A stretch of 42,042 bases of DNA from Cyanobacteriota bacterium. Its GTDB lineage: Bacteria; Cyanobacteriota; Cyanobacteriia; Cyanobacteriales; Microcoleaceae. Positions 1 to 8,737 of this stretch are shown piece by piece. The position numbers and the translations under genes were made by a program. The stretch's first letter is position 1. Every line of letters begins with the position of its first letter. The stretch spans positions 1 through 42,042 of the forward strand of contig JANYGO010000366.1 of assembly GCA_025362325.1 (NCBI GenBank), written 5' to 3'. The notes below the pieces were generated by a model. It had not been told where the DNA came from. It saw only the letters and a program-made list of their open reading frames with translations, and did not search any database.

Positions 1-2167
1 CACTCCCGATTACATAATTCAAGCCAGCCTTTAGTTGAATCCTATCTTTAGCTGAATTGAAATTGGTAATCAATACATAATCACTTAATCCTGGATTGGC
101 ATTATTACCGTCATCATAGTAAGCACTCTGGGAATCACCGAGGACAAATGATGCAGGGCCTTTTCCACCTGTGAGTACATCTATCTCTCCTTTACCGGGA
201 TTGGGACTGTTGGGCAAGGCACCAATCAGCGTATTATTACCCTTGCCTCCGAACAGCACATCATTACCTTTGCCACCGGTGAGGAGGTTATCACCACCAT
301 AGCCATAGATTGTGTCATTACTTGCTCCACCAGTAAGTACATCGTTGCCTGATGTACCCTTGATGACATTATTGCTGGTGCTATTATTAATCAGCCCATT
401 CAGGTCTTGTGTACCATCAATCTGAACTCCTTGGAGCAGCTTAGGGTCTAATCCTAAAGCCTCTAGTGTCGTCGGGGCAATCTGTGTGGTGGAAATCTTT
501 TGATTGTTGGTAGTACCTTGTAGATTACTAGACAATCCAGTGCTAGCAGCAATCAGGGCTACGTGGGTGTCATCATCGGTAAATCCACCATGCTCTGAAC
601 GCTTCTTGGTGGCGGTACCAAAAAAGTAGCCAGTATTTAGTGGAACAACAATGTCGGGGGTGCGATCGTTTTTCGTTGGATCTCCCAATCCTGCATTGAT
701 GAGACCCTGACCAGACAACACTGTCCCCTGAGCAGCCTTATCCTGAACAGAAAACAAAGTATTTCCTGTGGGATCGCTAATTTTATCAGCAGCAGTATCA
801 AATGAGTAATCCTTGGTATTCAGGATCGTTACAGCTTTTTGGACATCGGATTGATTCTTCAAGTAAATCAATGATGAAGTATCACCACCTTTCTCCGAAG
901 CAAGCTCGATACCGTTCCTTACCAGGAGAGCACCAACAGCAGTCAAATTTCCATCGCCTCCAGCAGCGCCAGTAACACTATCAAATGTACTACTCAAACC
1001 AACAGTAGGATCTTTGATAGGATTTTGTCCGTGCTTGGCGGTCAAAATCACCAGAGTTGAACTGTCTAATCCCTTCTTTTTCAGTTCATCCAAAATCAGA
1101 CCGATACTGGCATCAGTATGACCAACTGCACTTACGAGGTCAGGACGGGCATTGCCATTAGAGTCAATTCCACCACCGTTAAATAGAGTGCCAGGCTCTT
1201 TTTCGCCTACACTCACAGCTTGAAAATTCATACCAAAAATTGCAGGAGTGCCAGGTGCTGTGGTACCTGTATGATCCAATCCATCAATCTCGTTTAATAT
1301 CTGCTTAACCTTGTAATCATCGTAGGTTGAGGTTGTTGCTACACTAATGAACTGGCTAGCGCTAAAACCAGCAGGTGGAGCACTAAACAGAGTTTGATTA
1401 CCCTTTGTCGAGTCACTAAAGAACTTGGAAGTAATATTAGGATTGGTATTAGAGTATGGAGTTCCTGTTGATTGATCGACTAAAGCTCCAATGCTGGTGG
1501 GAAGGGGGCCTTTCTTGGTTGGGTCGATCGCCGTTGCGGCGTTAATCTCTAGGGAGGAGTAATCGTTAATGCTACCGACCTGACCGGTTGCAAAGTTAAA
1601 CTTGGTTGGGTCTTGTGTATTTCCAGCGAGGATTGTATAAGCTGCGGGATGCTTGTCAGACCAAGCAGTAAGCAATCCAGCCACACTAGCCACATCAAAA
1701 ATAGTATTTACCTTCAGGTACTGGTTGGGGTAAACAAGATTGCCTTTGCTATCAACAGGCAATTGAGTTTTATCAAATCCCTGACCGCCATCTAATGTGC
1801 CACCCTTACCATTAGCCCAAGAGGCATCAACGTTCTCAGCAAATTCTACGTCGATACCTGGTTTAGCGGTTCCTGCAGCAATTTGGGCAGCAGTAGTGCC
1901 TGGGTCATATAAGGCACGAGTGTAGGATTTATCATAGAATACACCTGTCGTGCCGGGGTTAGCACCAGTGATATAATTTAGCTCCCCAGGAAAGGAGTCA
2001 GAGGGGGCAGATGAAAAGGCGTTGGTGTAGGTCACACCTTCCTTCTGCAACCGCTTGATATTGATCAAAGAAGATTGAAGATTAGAAACTGATAGGTCGG
2101 AGTTATGAAGTCCGTCTACGGACAAAATTAAGACGCTTTTGTAGGAACTGGGATTACTATTTGACAT
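1..2167 (-). CDS. Secreted type I phosphodiesterase/nucleotide pyrophosphatase-like protein with RTX repeats (3' end outside window)
   Basis: Reading the minus strand from an ATG at 2167 gives 722 codons with no stop before the left edge, so the C-terminus is missing. The first ~560 residues resemble the alkaline-phosphatase superfamily (NPP/phosphodiesterase): Asp18 in SVDG, a probable nucleophile Ser58 in PSDSFPG (the NPP motif has Thr there), Asp295 and His299 spaced D-x3-H, AKHGQ with His379, and His526 in SEHGGF. At about 220-358 there are glycine/aspartate nonapeptides (GGxGNDxL), the RTX calcium-binding type, followed by the FVLGD...DRIQL tail often seen in cyanobacterial RTX proteins. 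No N-terminal signal peptide is visible. RTX proteins usually leave by type I secretion, so an extracellular phosphatase or phosphodiesterase is inferred. Oddity: the residue before His379 is Lys378, where NPPs have a metal-binding Asp. The substrate is unknown. Confidence 0.85.
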   Translation of the reverse strand, partial: MSNSNPSSYKSVLILSVDGLHNSDLSVSNLQSSLINIKRLQKEGVTYTNAFSSAPSDSFPGELNYITGANPGTTGVFYDKSYTRALYDPGTTAAQIAAGTAKPGIDVEFAENVDASWANGKGGTLDGGQGFDKTQLPVDSKGNLVYPNQYLKVNTIFDVASVAGLLTAWSDKHPAAYTILAGNTQDPTKFNFATGQVGSINDYSSLEINAATAIDPTKKGPLPTSIGALVDQSTGTPYSNTNPNITSKFFSDSTKGNQTLFSAPPAGFSASQFISVATTSTYDDYKVKQILNEIDGLDHTGTTAPGTPAIFGMNFQAVSVGEKEPGTLFNGGGIDSNGNARPDLVSAVGHTDASIGLILDELKKKGLDSSTLVILTAKHGQNPIKDPTVGLSSTFDSVTGAAGGDGNLTAVGALLVRNGIELASEKGGDTSSLIYLKNQSDVQKAVTILNTKDYSFDTAADKISDPTGNTLFSVQDKAAQGTVLSGQGLINAGLGDPTKNDRTPDIVVPLNTGYFFGTATKKRSEHGGFTDDDTHVALIAASTGLSSNLQGTTNNQKISTTQIAPTTLEALGLDPKLLQGVQIDGTQDLNGLINNSTSNNVIKGTSGNDVLTGGASNDTIYGYGGDNLLTGGKGNDVLFGGKGNNTLIGALPNSPNPGKGEIDVLTGGKGPASFVLGDSQSAYYDDGNNANPGLSDYVLITNFNSAKDRIQLKAGLNYVIGS

Positions 2168-2412
2168 TCTTTTGGATTTTAGTTGAATTTTAGTGAAACG
2201 AGAAGTTAAGGGCAAAGTAATGAATGCTACTTTTATTCTTAGCTTTGCTGAAATTATGACAGATAAAGTATAAGCTACGGTTAAGATTAGATTATGGTTG
2301 GTCGCCAATAGTAAGGGTAAAGTTAAAAACTCGAATTAACGGGATTTAAACAAACAATTAGTGCTAAGCATGGTAGGATTGAGGATGGATTATTGGGTAT
2401 GATAATTTTCCC

Positions 2413-2437
2413 GTAAGGTGCGTATTTCGCACCCTAC
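2413..2437. terminator. Short inverted repeat downstream of chlM
   Basis: GGTGCG and CGCACC pair around a TATTT loop, extended outward by GTA/TAC with one mismatch. It lies 24 nt after the chlM stop on the minus strand. It may act as a terminator, but GTAGGGTGCG-type hairpins are also a common dispersed cyanobacterial repeat, and no clear T-run follows. The rest of 2168-2460 is AT-rich and should hold the promoter of the phosphodiesterase gene; no confident -10/-35 pair was found. Confidence 0.4.
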
Positions 2438-2460
2438 GTTTAGCTTAAAAATATTGCTTT

Positions 2461-3165
2461 TTAACCTAGATTTTTATCCTCTGGGCGCACCGCTTCTAGC
2501 AAGCGAGAATAGTAAAAGCTAGTGCTAGTCATCGCTGTTCTGTTAATAACAAAACCATTGTTTTCTAGGATTTTGATAATATCAGCTTCACGGTGCTGGT
2601 AAGCCCTGGTAGTTTTGCTCGGGCCGGGGAAAAGTTCACCAATTTTTTTGAGGGCGGTGAGTGCTAAAGTTTTGGGTGCAAAACTAAGAATTAGTCGCGA
2701 TTCGGCGATCGAACTTAGGTGTGCGATCATTTCCGCAGCCTTACTTTGAGGATAGTGGATCAGCACGTCCAGACAAATAACCGTGTGAAATTTGCCAGTT
2801 AGAGCTTCCAAATCTTGGGCGGCGAAGGAGATGTTGTAGAGCTTGCCGGGAACGGCTGTCGATCGATCGTAGGCTTCTGCTACCATCTTTTCAGAGATAT
2901 CGCTCGCGCAAACAATTGCCCCAGCCTCAGCCAGAGGAATGCTCAGAGAACCCACACCGCAGCCGGCATCGCAGACACAAAGCCCGGGTAAATTGCCGTC
3001 AGCTTCCAGCCATTCGATGACTGTATCTACCGTTTTCTGGTGCCCCGTGCGGATGTCTAGCTGCACTTTGTTGACTTTGCCATCGCCGTAAATTCGCTGC
3101 CAGCGATCGAATCCCGTCGAGTTAAAATACTGTCTAACTATAGTCTTGTCGTCTACCAAATTCAT
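2461..3165 (-). CDS. chlM: Magnesium protoporphyrin IX O-methyltransferase
   Basis: A 234-residue SAM-dependent methyltransferase that methylates Mg-protoporphyrin IX to its monomethyl ester in chlorophyll synthesis. The N-terminal stretch YFNSTGFDRWQRIYGD and the following VNKVQLDIRTGHQKTV are characteristic of ChlM/BchM. Motif I for SAM binding is CDAGCGVGSLSIPLA near residues 64-78, and an LDVLIHYP post-motif lies near 130-140. Length matches the family. The ATG at 3165 is followed by the conserved N-terminus. It lies on the same strand as nagA but 300 nt downstream of it, with heptamer repeats between, so co-transcription is uncertain. Confidence 0.95.
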   Translation of the reverse strand: MNLVDDKTIVRQYFNSTGFDRWQRIYGDGKVNKVQLDIRTGHQKTVDTVIEWLEADGNLPGLCVCDAGCGVGSLSIPLAEAGAIVCASDISEKMVAEAYDRSTAVPGKLYNISFAAQDLEALTGKFHTVICLDVLIHYPQSKAAEMIAHLSSIAESRLILSFAPKTLALTALKKIGELFPGPSKTTRAYQHREADIIKILENNGFVINRTAMTSTSFYYSRLLEAVRPEDKNLG

Positions 3166-3213
3166 CGATCTGCCTACTGCTGAGTTATTGCCAACGGTTA
3201 GATATTATAGCAG

Positions 3214-3258
3214 AAGTCATTAGTCATTAGTCATTAGTCATTAGTCCTTAGTCATCAG
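3214..3258. repeat. Heptamer tandem repeat (TAGTCAT)
   Basis: About six 7-bp units of TAGTCAT with one TAGTCCT variant, in the chlM/nagA gap. The same heptamer forms the 21-unit array at 8591-8737. The rest of the 3166-3465 gap holds a second low-complexity stretch (CTCCAATCTCCAATTTCCAA type, about 3430-3468) and no recognisable gene. Confidence 0.85.
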
Positions 3259-3465
3259 GAAGAAGGAAGAGGTTCGAGGCAAGAATCAATCAAACGCAAG
3301 CATTTCAGCTATTTAGAACGTCCTAATTGTCTGGTGCGATTGGTATTGTACAGCACTCAGGCTCGGAAAACGCGCCAGCAAGTTAGAGCAATTAATTTGA
3401 AATGGGATACATTAAATTGTAGATAAAAATCTCCAATCTCCAATTTCCAATCTCCAATATCCAAT

Positions 3466-4737
3466 CTAAAATAGTCTGTGCCAAGTCAATTCTTTTGTCG
3501 CCGCATTTAAATTCCAGCGCAACAATTGAGTTGCTGGTTTGCCGATAATTCCCGAAAGTCCGTTAGCGAAGCCCGCCCCTACGGGGGCTACGCCAACGAA
3601 GAGGATCGCCTTTCTGGGAGATTCAGTTGCTAGGGCGATCGCACTTTCAACATCGCAAATCCCCCACTTCACCAAATTCTGCACTCCCGCCAACAGCGGC
3701 AGAGTTGTACCTGCCAAAGTAGCCGATTCCAGTGGGGTGTGATAATCTAATGTTACCCAAGCCGTACCTTTTCTGACTTCAATTTGTCTGGAATCCCAAG
3801 GATAAACACCATCAGGCAAACCCAAAGGAGCCAAAGCATCGCTCACTAAAAAAATGCCTGTTTCGTACCTGCCAGCGCGCAGCAAAAAATCAATCATTGT
3901 CGGAGAAACGTGCCTACCGTCAGCAATTAAACCGCATTTTACACCCGGATAAACGATCGCCGCTCCCAACAAACCCGGTTCTCGGTGGTGCAAACTCGGC
4001 ATCGCATTAAAAGCGTGAGTTACCATTGAAGCTCCTTGCGCAAATGCTTGCTCTGCTTGCTCTGCCGTCGCTTGGGAGTGTCCGAGACTAACGGCAATTC
4101 CCAAACTTTGCAAATAGGGAATGACTTTACCAGTGCTGTCTAACTCCGGTGCTAAAGTAATTATTTTGACAATATCGGCACAATCTCCTAAAACTTGCTT
4201 GACATTTTCTATAGTTAGCGGTAGTAAAAACTCAACTGGGTGAGCTCCTCGCTTCTGGGGATTGAGAAAAGGCCCTTCAAGGTGAACGCCGATAATTTCG
4301 GCTGTTTTGGATTGATTGGTTGCGGGAGCCGTAGTTTTGGCAATGCGGATATAATCAGCTATCGTCGAGAGCGATCGCCTAAACTTATCGAGCGAAGTTG
4401 TCAGCAAAGTCGGCAAAAAAGCATCGACTCCCTGATTCCATAAAAATTGACAAATTTTCGGTAAAATTTCAAGATGCTTGCTTTCTAAATCTGGGAAAGC
4501 TAAACCGAGCGCCCCGTTAATCTGCAAGTCAACACCGCCCAGAGAAACCCAATCACCGGCAACGTCGAGCACTTGCAAATGCGGAGGAGTAATTCGTTTA
4601 AATATTTTGTCCATCGAGCAAATTTCTTGAATGATGCCCGTTTTGTCAACAGCAAGCATTTGCAAATCCTTGCAACCGGGGACGCGAGCATTGAGAATAT
4701 CTATGGGGGCGGCAGTTGGGGTTGTGGCTTCAGTCAT
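3466..4737 (-). CDS. nagA: N-acetylglucosamine-6-phosphate deacetylase
   Basis: A 423-residue amidohydrolase-superfamily enzyme that removes acetate from GlcNAc-6-phosphate in amino-sugar recycling. Visible motifs are HLEGPF (metal-ligand Glu), GHSQAT, THAFNAMPSLHHREPG, the DGRHVSP loop and SDALAPLG, which carries the catalytic Asp. Length is slightly above the family norm. Near the C-terminus, between SPRKAI and GLSGIIGKP, the sequence LFVGVAPVGAGFAN looks like a 14-residue insertion encoded by a palindromic repeat at 3562-3603 that keeps the frame. The ATG at 4737 opens a plausible N-terminus. The gene is divergent from purE across about 205 bp. Confidence 0.93.
   Translation of the reverse strand: MTEATTPTAAPIDILNARVPGCKDLQMLAVDKTGIIQEICSMDKIFKRITPPHLQVLDVAGDWVSLGGVDLQINGALGLAFPDLESKHLEILPKICQFLWNQGVDAFLPTLLTTSLDKFRRSLSTIADYIRIAKTTAPATNQSKTAEIIGVHLEGPFLNPQKRGAHPVEFLLPLTIENVKQVLGDCADIVKIITLAPELDSTGKVIPYLQSLGIAVSLGHSQATAEQAEQAFAQGASMVTHAFNAMPSLHHREPGLLGAAIVYPGVKCGLIADGRHVSPTMIDFLLRAGRYETGIFLVSDALAPLGLPDGVYPWDSRQIEVRKGTAWVTLDYHTPLESATLAGTTLPLLAGVQNLVKWGICDVESAIALATESPRKAILFVGVAPVGAGFANGLSGIIGKPATQLLRWNLNAATKELTWHRLF
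3562..3603. repeat. Palindromic dispersed repeat inserted in frame in nagA
   Basis: On the nagA strand it reads CGTTGGCGTAGCC, then CCCGTAGGGGCGG, then GGCTTCGCTAACG, a near-palindrome centred on CCCGTAGGGG. It is 42 bp, a multiple of three, and sits between otherwise family-like NagA sequence. The core CGTTGGCGTAGCC recurs at about 10962-10974, at the edge of the GxxExxY cassette, so it belongs to a family present elsewhere in the window. Confidence 0.7.
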
Positions 4738-4942
4738 CCGATTTTAGATTTTAGATTTTAGATTTGCTCGCTGAGATAAATCTGCTGGCTCGTGATGAGG
4801 ATGTGGAGATTTTTGCTTTCTGCACTCTTGGCTTGTGACCAAATTGCTTTCGAGCATCAGTTTGGCTACAAAATATCTAAATTTTAGTTAACGCCATAAT
4901 TTAAAATTACCATTAATCTGAAATCTCATATCTTAATATTGC
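4738..4942. promoter_or_regulatory. Divergent nagA/purE intergenic promoter region
   Basis: This 205-bp gap separates the divergent starts of nagA and purE, so both promoters must lie here or inside the neighbours. Next to the nagA start there are three tandem ATTTTAG heptamers (about 4741-4763). AT-rich sequence precedes purE, but I could not pick a convincing -35/-10 pair. Confidence 0.45.
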
Positions 4943-5470
4943 ATGAATGAACCGACAGTTGGAATTATCATGGGTAGCGATTCGGATTTGCCTACCATGA
5001 AAGATGCGATCGCAGTTTGCGAAGAATTCAACGTACCATGCTCCGTAGCGATCGTCTCAGCCCACCGCACCCCCTCGCGCATGGTGGAATACGCTCAAAC
5101 CGCCCACCAACGGGGATTGAAAGTAATTATTGCAGGTGCTGGAGGAGCAGCGCACCTTCCGGGTATGGTAGCATCTTTAACACCTTTGCCGGTAATTGGC
5201 GTGCCGATAGCGAGCCGCCACCTGCAAGGGATAGATTCCCTGTACTCGATCGTCCAAATGCCAGCCGGGATACCCGTAGCAACAGTGGCGATCGGCAATG
5301 CTAAAAATGCTGGCTTGCTGGCAATTCAAATATTAGCAGTTTCCCAGCCAGAATTGCTAGATCGAGTCCTAGCTTACCGCAAAAACTTGTCCGAATCTGT
5401 AATGAAAAAACAAAATCTGCTAGAAGATCTAGGCTATCAGAATTATCTCAATCTCAACAATAATCTATAA
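4943..5470 (+). CDS. purE: N5-carboxyaminoimidazole ribonucleotide mutase (PurE, class I)
   Basis: A 175-residue enzyme of de novo purine synthesis that converts N5-CAIR to CAIR. Diagnostic PurE motifs are all present: [10 protein letters not shown] near the N-terminus, the catalytic-histidine segment [23 protein letters not shown] and VIGVPIAS. Length fits the family (160-180). The ATG at 4943 is the start, since the family N-terminus follows within a few residues. The next gene, amt, begins only about 65 bp downstream on the same strand, so partial read-through is possible. Confidence 0.97.
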   Translation: MNEPTVGIIMGSDSDLPTMKDAIAVCEEFNVPCSVAIVSAHRTPSRMVEYAQTAHQRGLKVIIAGAGGAAHLPGMVASLTPLPVIGVPIASRHLQGIDSLYSIVQMPAGIPVATVAIGNAKNAGLLAIQILAVSQPELLDRVLAYRKNLSESVMKKQNLLEDLGYQNYLNLNNNL

Positions 5471-5537
5471 ACTTCTGTAGTAAACTTGGAAAGTTTTCAG
5501 AATATTGCTGAGCTGATTAGTTGTAAAAAGGGTGAAA

Positions 5538-7148
5538 ATGATTAAAATGACTGTCGGAAAGAAAAAGTCGAAACAAGTCAGGCGGGAGTCTTTGAAGTTG
5601 CCAGCAGCTAACTTTTTGACGAAAGTCAGTGGGTTCAAGAAATTACAAAGGACGATCGCCCGCCTCAGTCCAAGTTGGCAAGCCTGTATACCTTTAGCTG
5701 CGATCATCGTCTTGATTTGGGGATATGTGGCGGTAGCCCAAACCCCTCCCACGCCAACCACTGAGGAACAATTGGCCAGCCTCAAGGTGGGCATGGATAC
5801 CATGTGGGTCATGCTGGCTGCGATGTTAGTGTTCTTTATGAACGCCGGTTTCTGTATGTTGGAAACTGGTTTTTGCCGCCAAAAAAATGCAGTCAACGTG
5901 CTGTCCAAAAACTTGATTGTTTTGGCGCTTTCTACGATCGCATTTTGGGCGATCGGCTTTGCCTTAATGTTCAGCAACGGCAACGGTTTTATCGGCACCA
6001 GCGGCGGATTTTTTCTGTGGAATGTAGCGGACAACAGCCCCGCCACAGGAGACGCTTATCAAGGCATTTTCAAGGCATTAAACTGGACGGGAGTCCCCCT
6101 AAACGCTAAATTCTTTTTCCAATTAGTTTTTGCGGGAACTGCTGCAACGATCGTTTCTGGAGCAGTTGCCGAGCGAGTTAAATTCATTGACTTCTTAATT
6201 TTCAGCTTGTTGTTAGTAGGAATAGCTTACCCAATTACCGGACACTGGATTTGGGGCGGCGGCTGGCTGGCAAAAGCCGGTTTCTACGATTTTGCCGGTT
6301 CGACAGTGGTTCACTCGGTAGGCGGTTGGGCTGCTTTGATGGGAGCGGCATTTCTCGGGCCGCGGATCGGCAAGTACCGCAACGGCGATACTGTGGCGAT
6401 GCCGGGACACAATATGAGCATTGCCACCCTCGGCTGTTTGATTCTGTGGTTCGGTTGGTTCGGGTTCAATCCCGGTAGGACAATGGCACTGGATCCAAAT
6501 GCGATCGCCCACATTGCAATTACCACCAACACCGCCGGCGCCTTCGGAGGCGTTGCTGCCACGATTACAGCTTGGCTGTACCTGGGAAAACCTGACCTGT
6601 CGATGATTATCAACGGCATCCTCGCCGGCTTAGTCGGAGTGACAGCGAGCTGCGCTTGGGTCAACGTCCCCAACTCTGCCATTATCGGCGCGATCGCCGG
6701 CATCCTGGTAGTGTTTGCAGTAACATTCTTCGACAACTTGAAAATTGACGATCCTGTAGGAGCAACTTCCGTTCACTTAGTCTGCGGCATTTGGGGAACT
6801 CTGGCAGTTGGCTTGTTTGCTGACGGCCCTACCACTGGAATTTATACTGCTGGGCCGAAAGCGGGATTGCTAGTAGGGGGAGGCTTCGATCAATTATTAC
6901 CACAGTTGATCGGTATTATCTCTGTAGGCGGGATGACCGTGCTGCTGAGTACGATTTTTTGGGCTGCACTCAAAGCTTTGTTGGGTATCCGCGTTTCTGC
7001 TGTTGAGGAAGCTGAAGGTTTGGATATCGGCGAACACGGGATGGAAGCTTACAGCGGGTTCGTGAAGGAAACTAGCTTGGAAAACAGAACTGAGGGCAGC
7101 TACGGCGGTTATGCTGGGGGCTCTGGCGGGAGGACTACCAAACTTTAG
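5538..7148 (+). CDS. amt: Ammonium transporter (Amt family), first of two
   Basis: An Amt/Rh-family inner-membrane ammonium channel of about 536 residues with 11-12 membrane segments. Pore residues are visible: twin histidines His259 (STVVHSVGG) and His413 (ATSVHLVCG), the DFAG loop Asp before the first, the [10 protein letters not shown] segment, and FQLVFAG...GAVAERVKF near the Phe gate. The C-terminal tail [15 protein letters not shown] is the conserved cytoplasmic part that contacts PII (GlnB) in this family. A long N-terminus with one hydrophobic segment (about residues 45-65) ending in VAQT looks like a signal peptide. An AAGGG sits 7 nt before the ATG at 5538; a GTG at 5532 is an alternative. 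No NtcA box was found in the short gap after purE. Confidence 0.95.
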   Translation: MIKMTVGKKKSKQVRRESLKLPAANFLTKVSGFKKLQRTIARLSPSWQACIPLAAIIVLIWGYVAVAQTPPTPTTEEQLASLKVGMDTMWVMLAAMLVFFMNAGFCMLETGFCRQKNAVNVLSKNLIVLALSTIAFWAIGFALMFSNGNGFIGTSGGFFLWNVADNSPATGDAYQGIFKALNWTGVPLNAKFFFQLVFAGTAATIVSGAVAERVKFIDFLIFSLLLVGIAYPITGHWIWGGGWLAKAGFYDFAGSTVVHSVGGWAALMGAAFLGPRIGKYRNGDTVAMPGHNMSIATLGCLILWFGWFGFNPGRTMALDPNAIAHIAITTNTAGAFGGVAATITAWLYLGKPDLSMIINGILAGLVGVTASCAWVNVPNSAIIGAIAGILVVFAVTFFDNLKIDDPVGATSVHLVCGIWGTLAVGLFADGPTTGIYTAGPKAGLLVGGGFDQLLPQLIGIISVGGMTVLLSTIFWAALKALLGIRVSAVEEAEGLDIGEHGMEAYSGFVKETSLENRTEGSYGGYAGGSGGRTTKL

Positions 7149-7193
7149 AGCAAAACTGTAAAGCGTGGGACGATCGACTTTCTTCAGCTTTCT

Positions 7194-7227
7194 AGCCCTA
7201 GATGAGCCATTTGTACATCTAGGGCTT
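7194..7227 (+). terminator. Hairpin downstream of amt
   Basis: AGCCCTAGATG at 7194-7204 pairs perfectly with CATCTAGGGCT at 7216-7226 around an 11-nt loop, 45 nt after the amt stop. Only a short T-rich run follows, so it is a moderate intrinsic terminator or an mRNA 3'-end stabiliser. Confidence 0.65.
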
Positions 7228-7624
7228 GATTCTGAAAAACCACAATCTGAAATCCCCCGCCCACAGATGCAGTGCCGATCGCACTCTTGAGCCTTTTAAA
7301 CCCGGTTTATCGTTCTCAGTTGCTTGCTAAAATCGCGCAATTACGTTAACAAATCGGGTTGCTGATTCTAGGTTACTAGGTTAGGAAAGAAAAAAATGTA
7401 ACTTGATAGAAGCTTTAAATCCTCATGTAGTAAATCATTCCCTAATTTAAAATATCAAATCTCAAATCTCAAATCGCCTGATTTCTGCGCCAGAAAGTTT
7501 GGCAGTCAGATTTTTTATGGTAAAGTAGTGCCAAAAAGCAACGTTCTGCATCGCCGTCACGCCCAACACAGCACAGTGCTTAATTCTTACAAGAATTGAG
7601 GCGAAAATTGAACGGTAAAATTTG
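7228..7624. other. Intergenic region before the SGNH hydrolase
   Basis: About 400 bp without a supported gene. It contains an AT-rich low-complexity part (TCAAATCTCAAATC type, about 7448-7485) and a small perfect hairpin, AATTCTT-AC-AAGAATT at 7582-7597, about 28 nt before the hydrolase start region. It presumably carries that gene's promoter, but no convincing promoter pair was identified. Confidence 0.5.
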
Positions 7625-8593
7625 ATGCAGCAATCAGTGCCAATTATTCAGTGTGGTGTCTGCAAATCGCTTGAGTTTATGGAGAAGTTTGGAGGAGTTA
7701 GCAGAAGTAGAACTCATAAATCCCTCTTGGGGATGGAAGTTAGCCGATCGAAAACTGTTCCGGTTTGGGCTGTGCTATCTCTGCTGACGAATGGGATACT
7801 GATACTCACAGTCGCTCAATTGCTGCTGCGGGTACACAACTTGACAGAAAGCTCTCCTGCGAGTGCTGCGGTGACGGTAGAAAGCCCGGAGGAACAAATT
7901 TGCCAGCCGGGGACAAACTATGCAAAGGCAGCGCTAGACGTGCCGATTCCGGGACAGCGACACAAATGGTCTTACCAGCAGTGGGTGACGCAGTTGAGCC
8001 GGGAAGCTGAGGCGGCGGCGGCAAATCGTCCCCCAAAACTGAGTGTTTTGGCTGGGGATTCTTTGAGTATGTGGTTTCCGACGAAGCTGTTACCGCCCGA
8101 TCGCATTTGGTTAAATCAAGGGATTTCGGGAGAGACTTCCGTGGGTTTGCTGAAGCGGTTGCAGTTGTTCGATCGCACTGTGCCCGACACAGTGTTTGTG
8201 ATGATCGGGATTAATGATTTATTGCGAGGGGCCAGCGACGAAGGGATTTTGGACAACCAGCGCCAGATTATCCGCGATTTGCGGTGGGCTCACCCAAAAG
8301 CACAAGTGGTGGTGCAGTCGATTTTGCCGCACAGCGGCGAACAAGCTACTTGGGAAAATCGCGATCGGCTGTTGGCAATTCCCAACAGTCGGATTCGCGC
8401 CATCAATCGGCGGCTCAAAGAAATAGCTACTTCTGAAAATGTTTTGTATCTGGATTTGCAGTCGCTCTTTGCGGATGCTGACGGCAATTTACCAACCGAA
8501 CTCAGCACAGACGGCTTGCACCTCAACGATCGAGGTTATCTGGTTTGGCGATCGGCCCTGCAAATGTTTGGTCAGATGCAGTTGAAAAATTAG
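7625..8593 (+). CDS. Membrane-anchored SGNH/GDSL-family hydrolase
   Basis: About 322 residues. One hydrophobic segment (about residues 48-68 of the long form) suggests an N-terminal anchor with the catalytic part outside the cytoplasm. The SGNH blocks are in order: block I LAGDSLSMW with nucleophile Ser at about 146, block II glycine in NQGISGETS, block III Asn in GIND, and block V DGLHLN with catalytic Asp and His. The family includes esterases, lipases and carbohydrate deacetylases; the substrate here cannot be told. Start is uncertain: ATGs at 7625, 7679 and 7733, the last beginning MEVSRSKTVPVW just before the membrane segment and quite possibly the true one. The stop codon is the first TAG of the following heptamer array. 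It lies between two amt genes on the same strand. Confidence 0.85.
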   Translation: MQQSVPIIQCGVCKSLEFMEKFGGVSRSRTHKSLLGMEVSRSKTVPVWAVLSLLTNGILILTVAQLLLRVHNLTESSPASAAVTVESPEEQICQPGTNYAKAALDVPIPGQRHKWSYQQWVTQLSREAEAAAANRPPKLSVLAGDSLSMWFPTKLLPPDRIWLNQGISGETSVGLLKRLQLFDRTVPDTVFVMIGINDLLRGASDEGILDNQRQIIRDLRWAHPKAQVVVQSILPHSGEQATWENRDRLLAIPNSRIRAINRRLKEIATSENVLYLDLQSLFADADGNLPTELSTDGLHLNDRGYLVWRSALQMFGQMQLKN

Positions 8594-8737
8594 TCATTAG
8601 TCATTAGTCATCAGTCATTAGTCATCAGTCATCAGTCATTAGTCATCAGTCATCAGTCATCAGTCATCAGTCAGTAGTCATCAGTCAGTAGTCATCAGTC
8701 ATCAGTCATCAGTCATTAGTCATTAGTCATTAGTCAG
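8591..8737. repeat. 21-unit heptamer array (TAGTCAT/CAGTCAT)
   Basis: Exactly 21 units of 7 bp in unbroken register. Units are TAGTCAT, CAGTCAT, CAGTCAG or TAGTCAG, varying only at the first and last position. It begins with the stop codon of the SGNH hydrolase. Such short tandemly repeated heptanucleotides are known from filamentous cyanobacteria (STRR sequences); this unit also occurs at 3214-3258. Confidence 0.95.

Noticed and set aside
5465..6046. A 193-residue minus-strand frame over the amt 5' end
   Set aside because: Antisense shadow of a well-supported transporter gene, with no own ribosome-binding site or domain.
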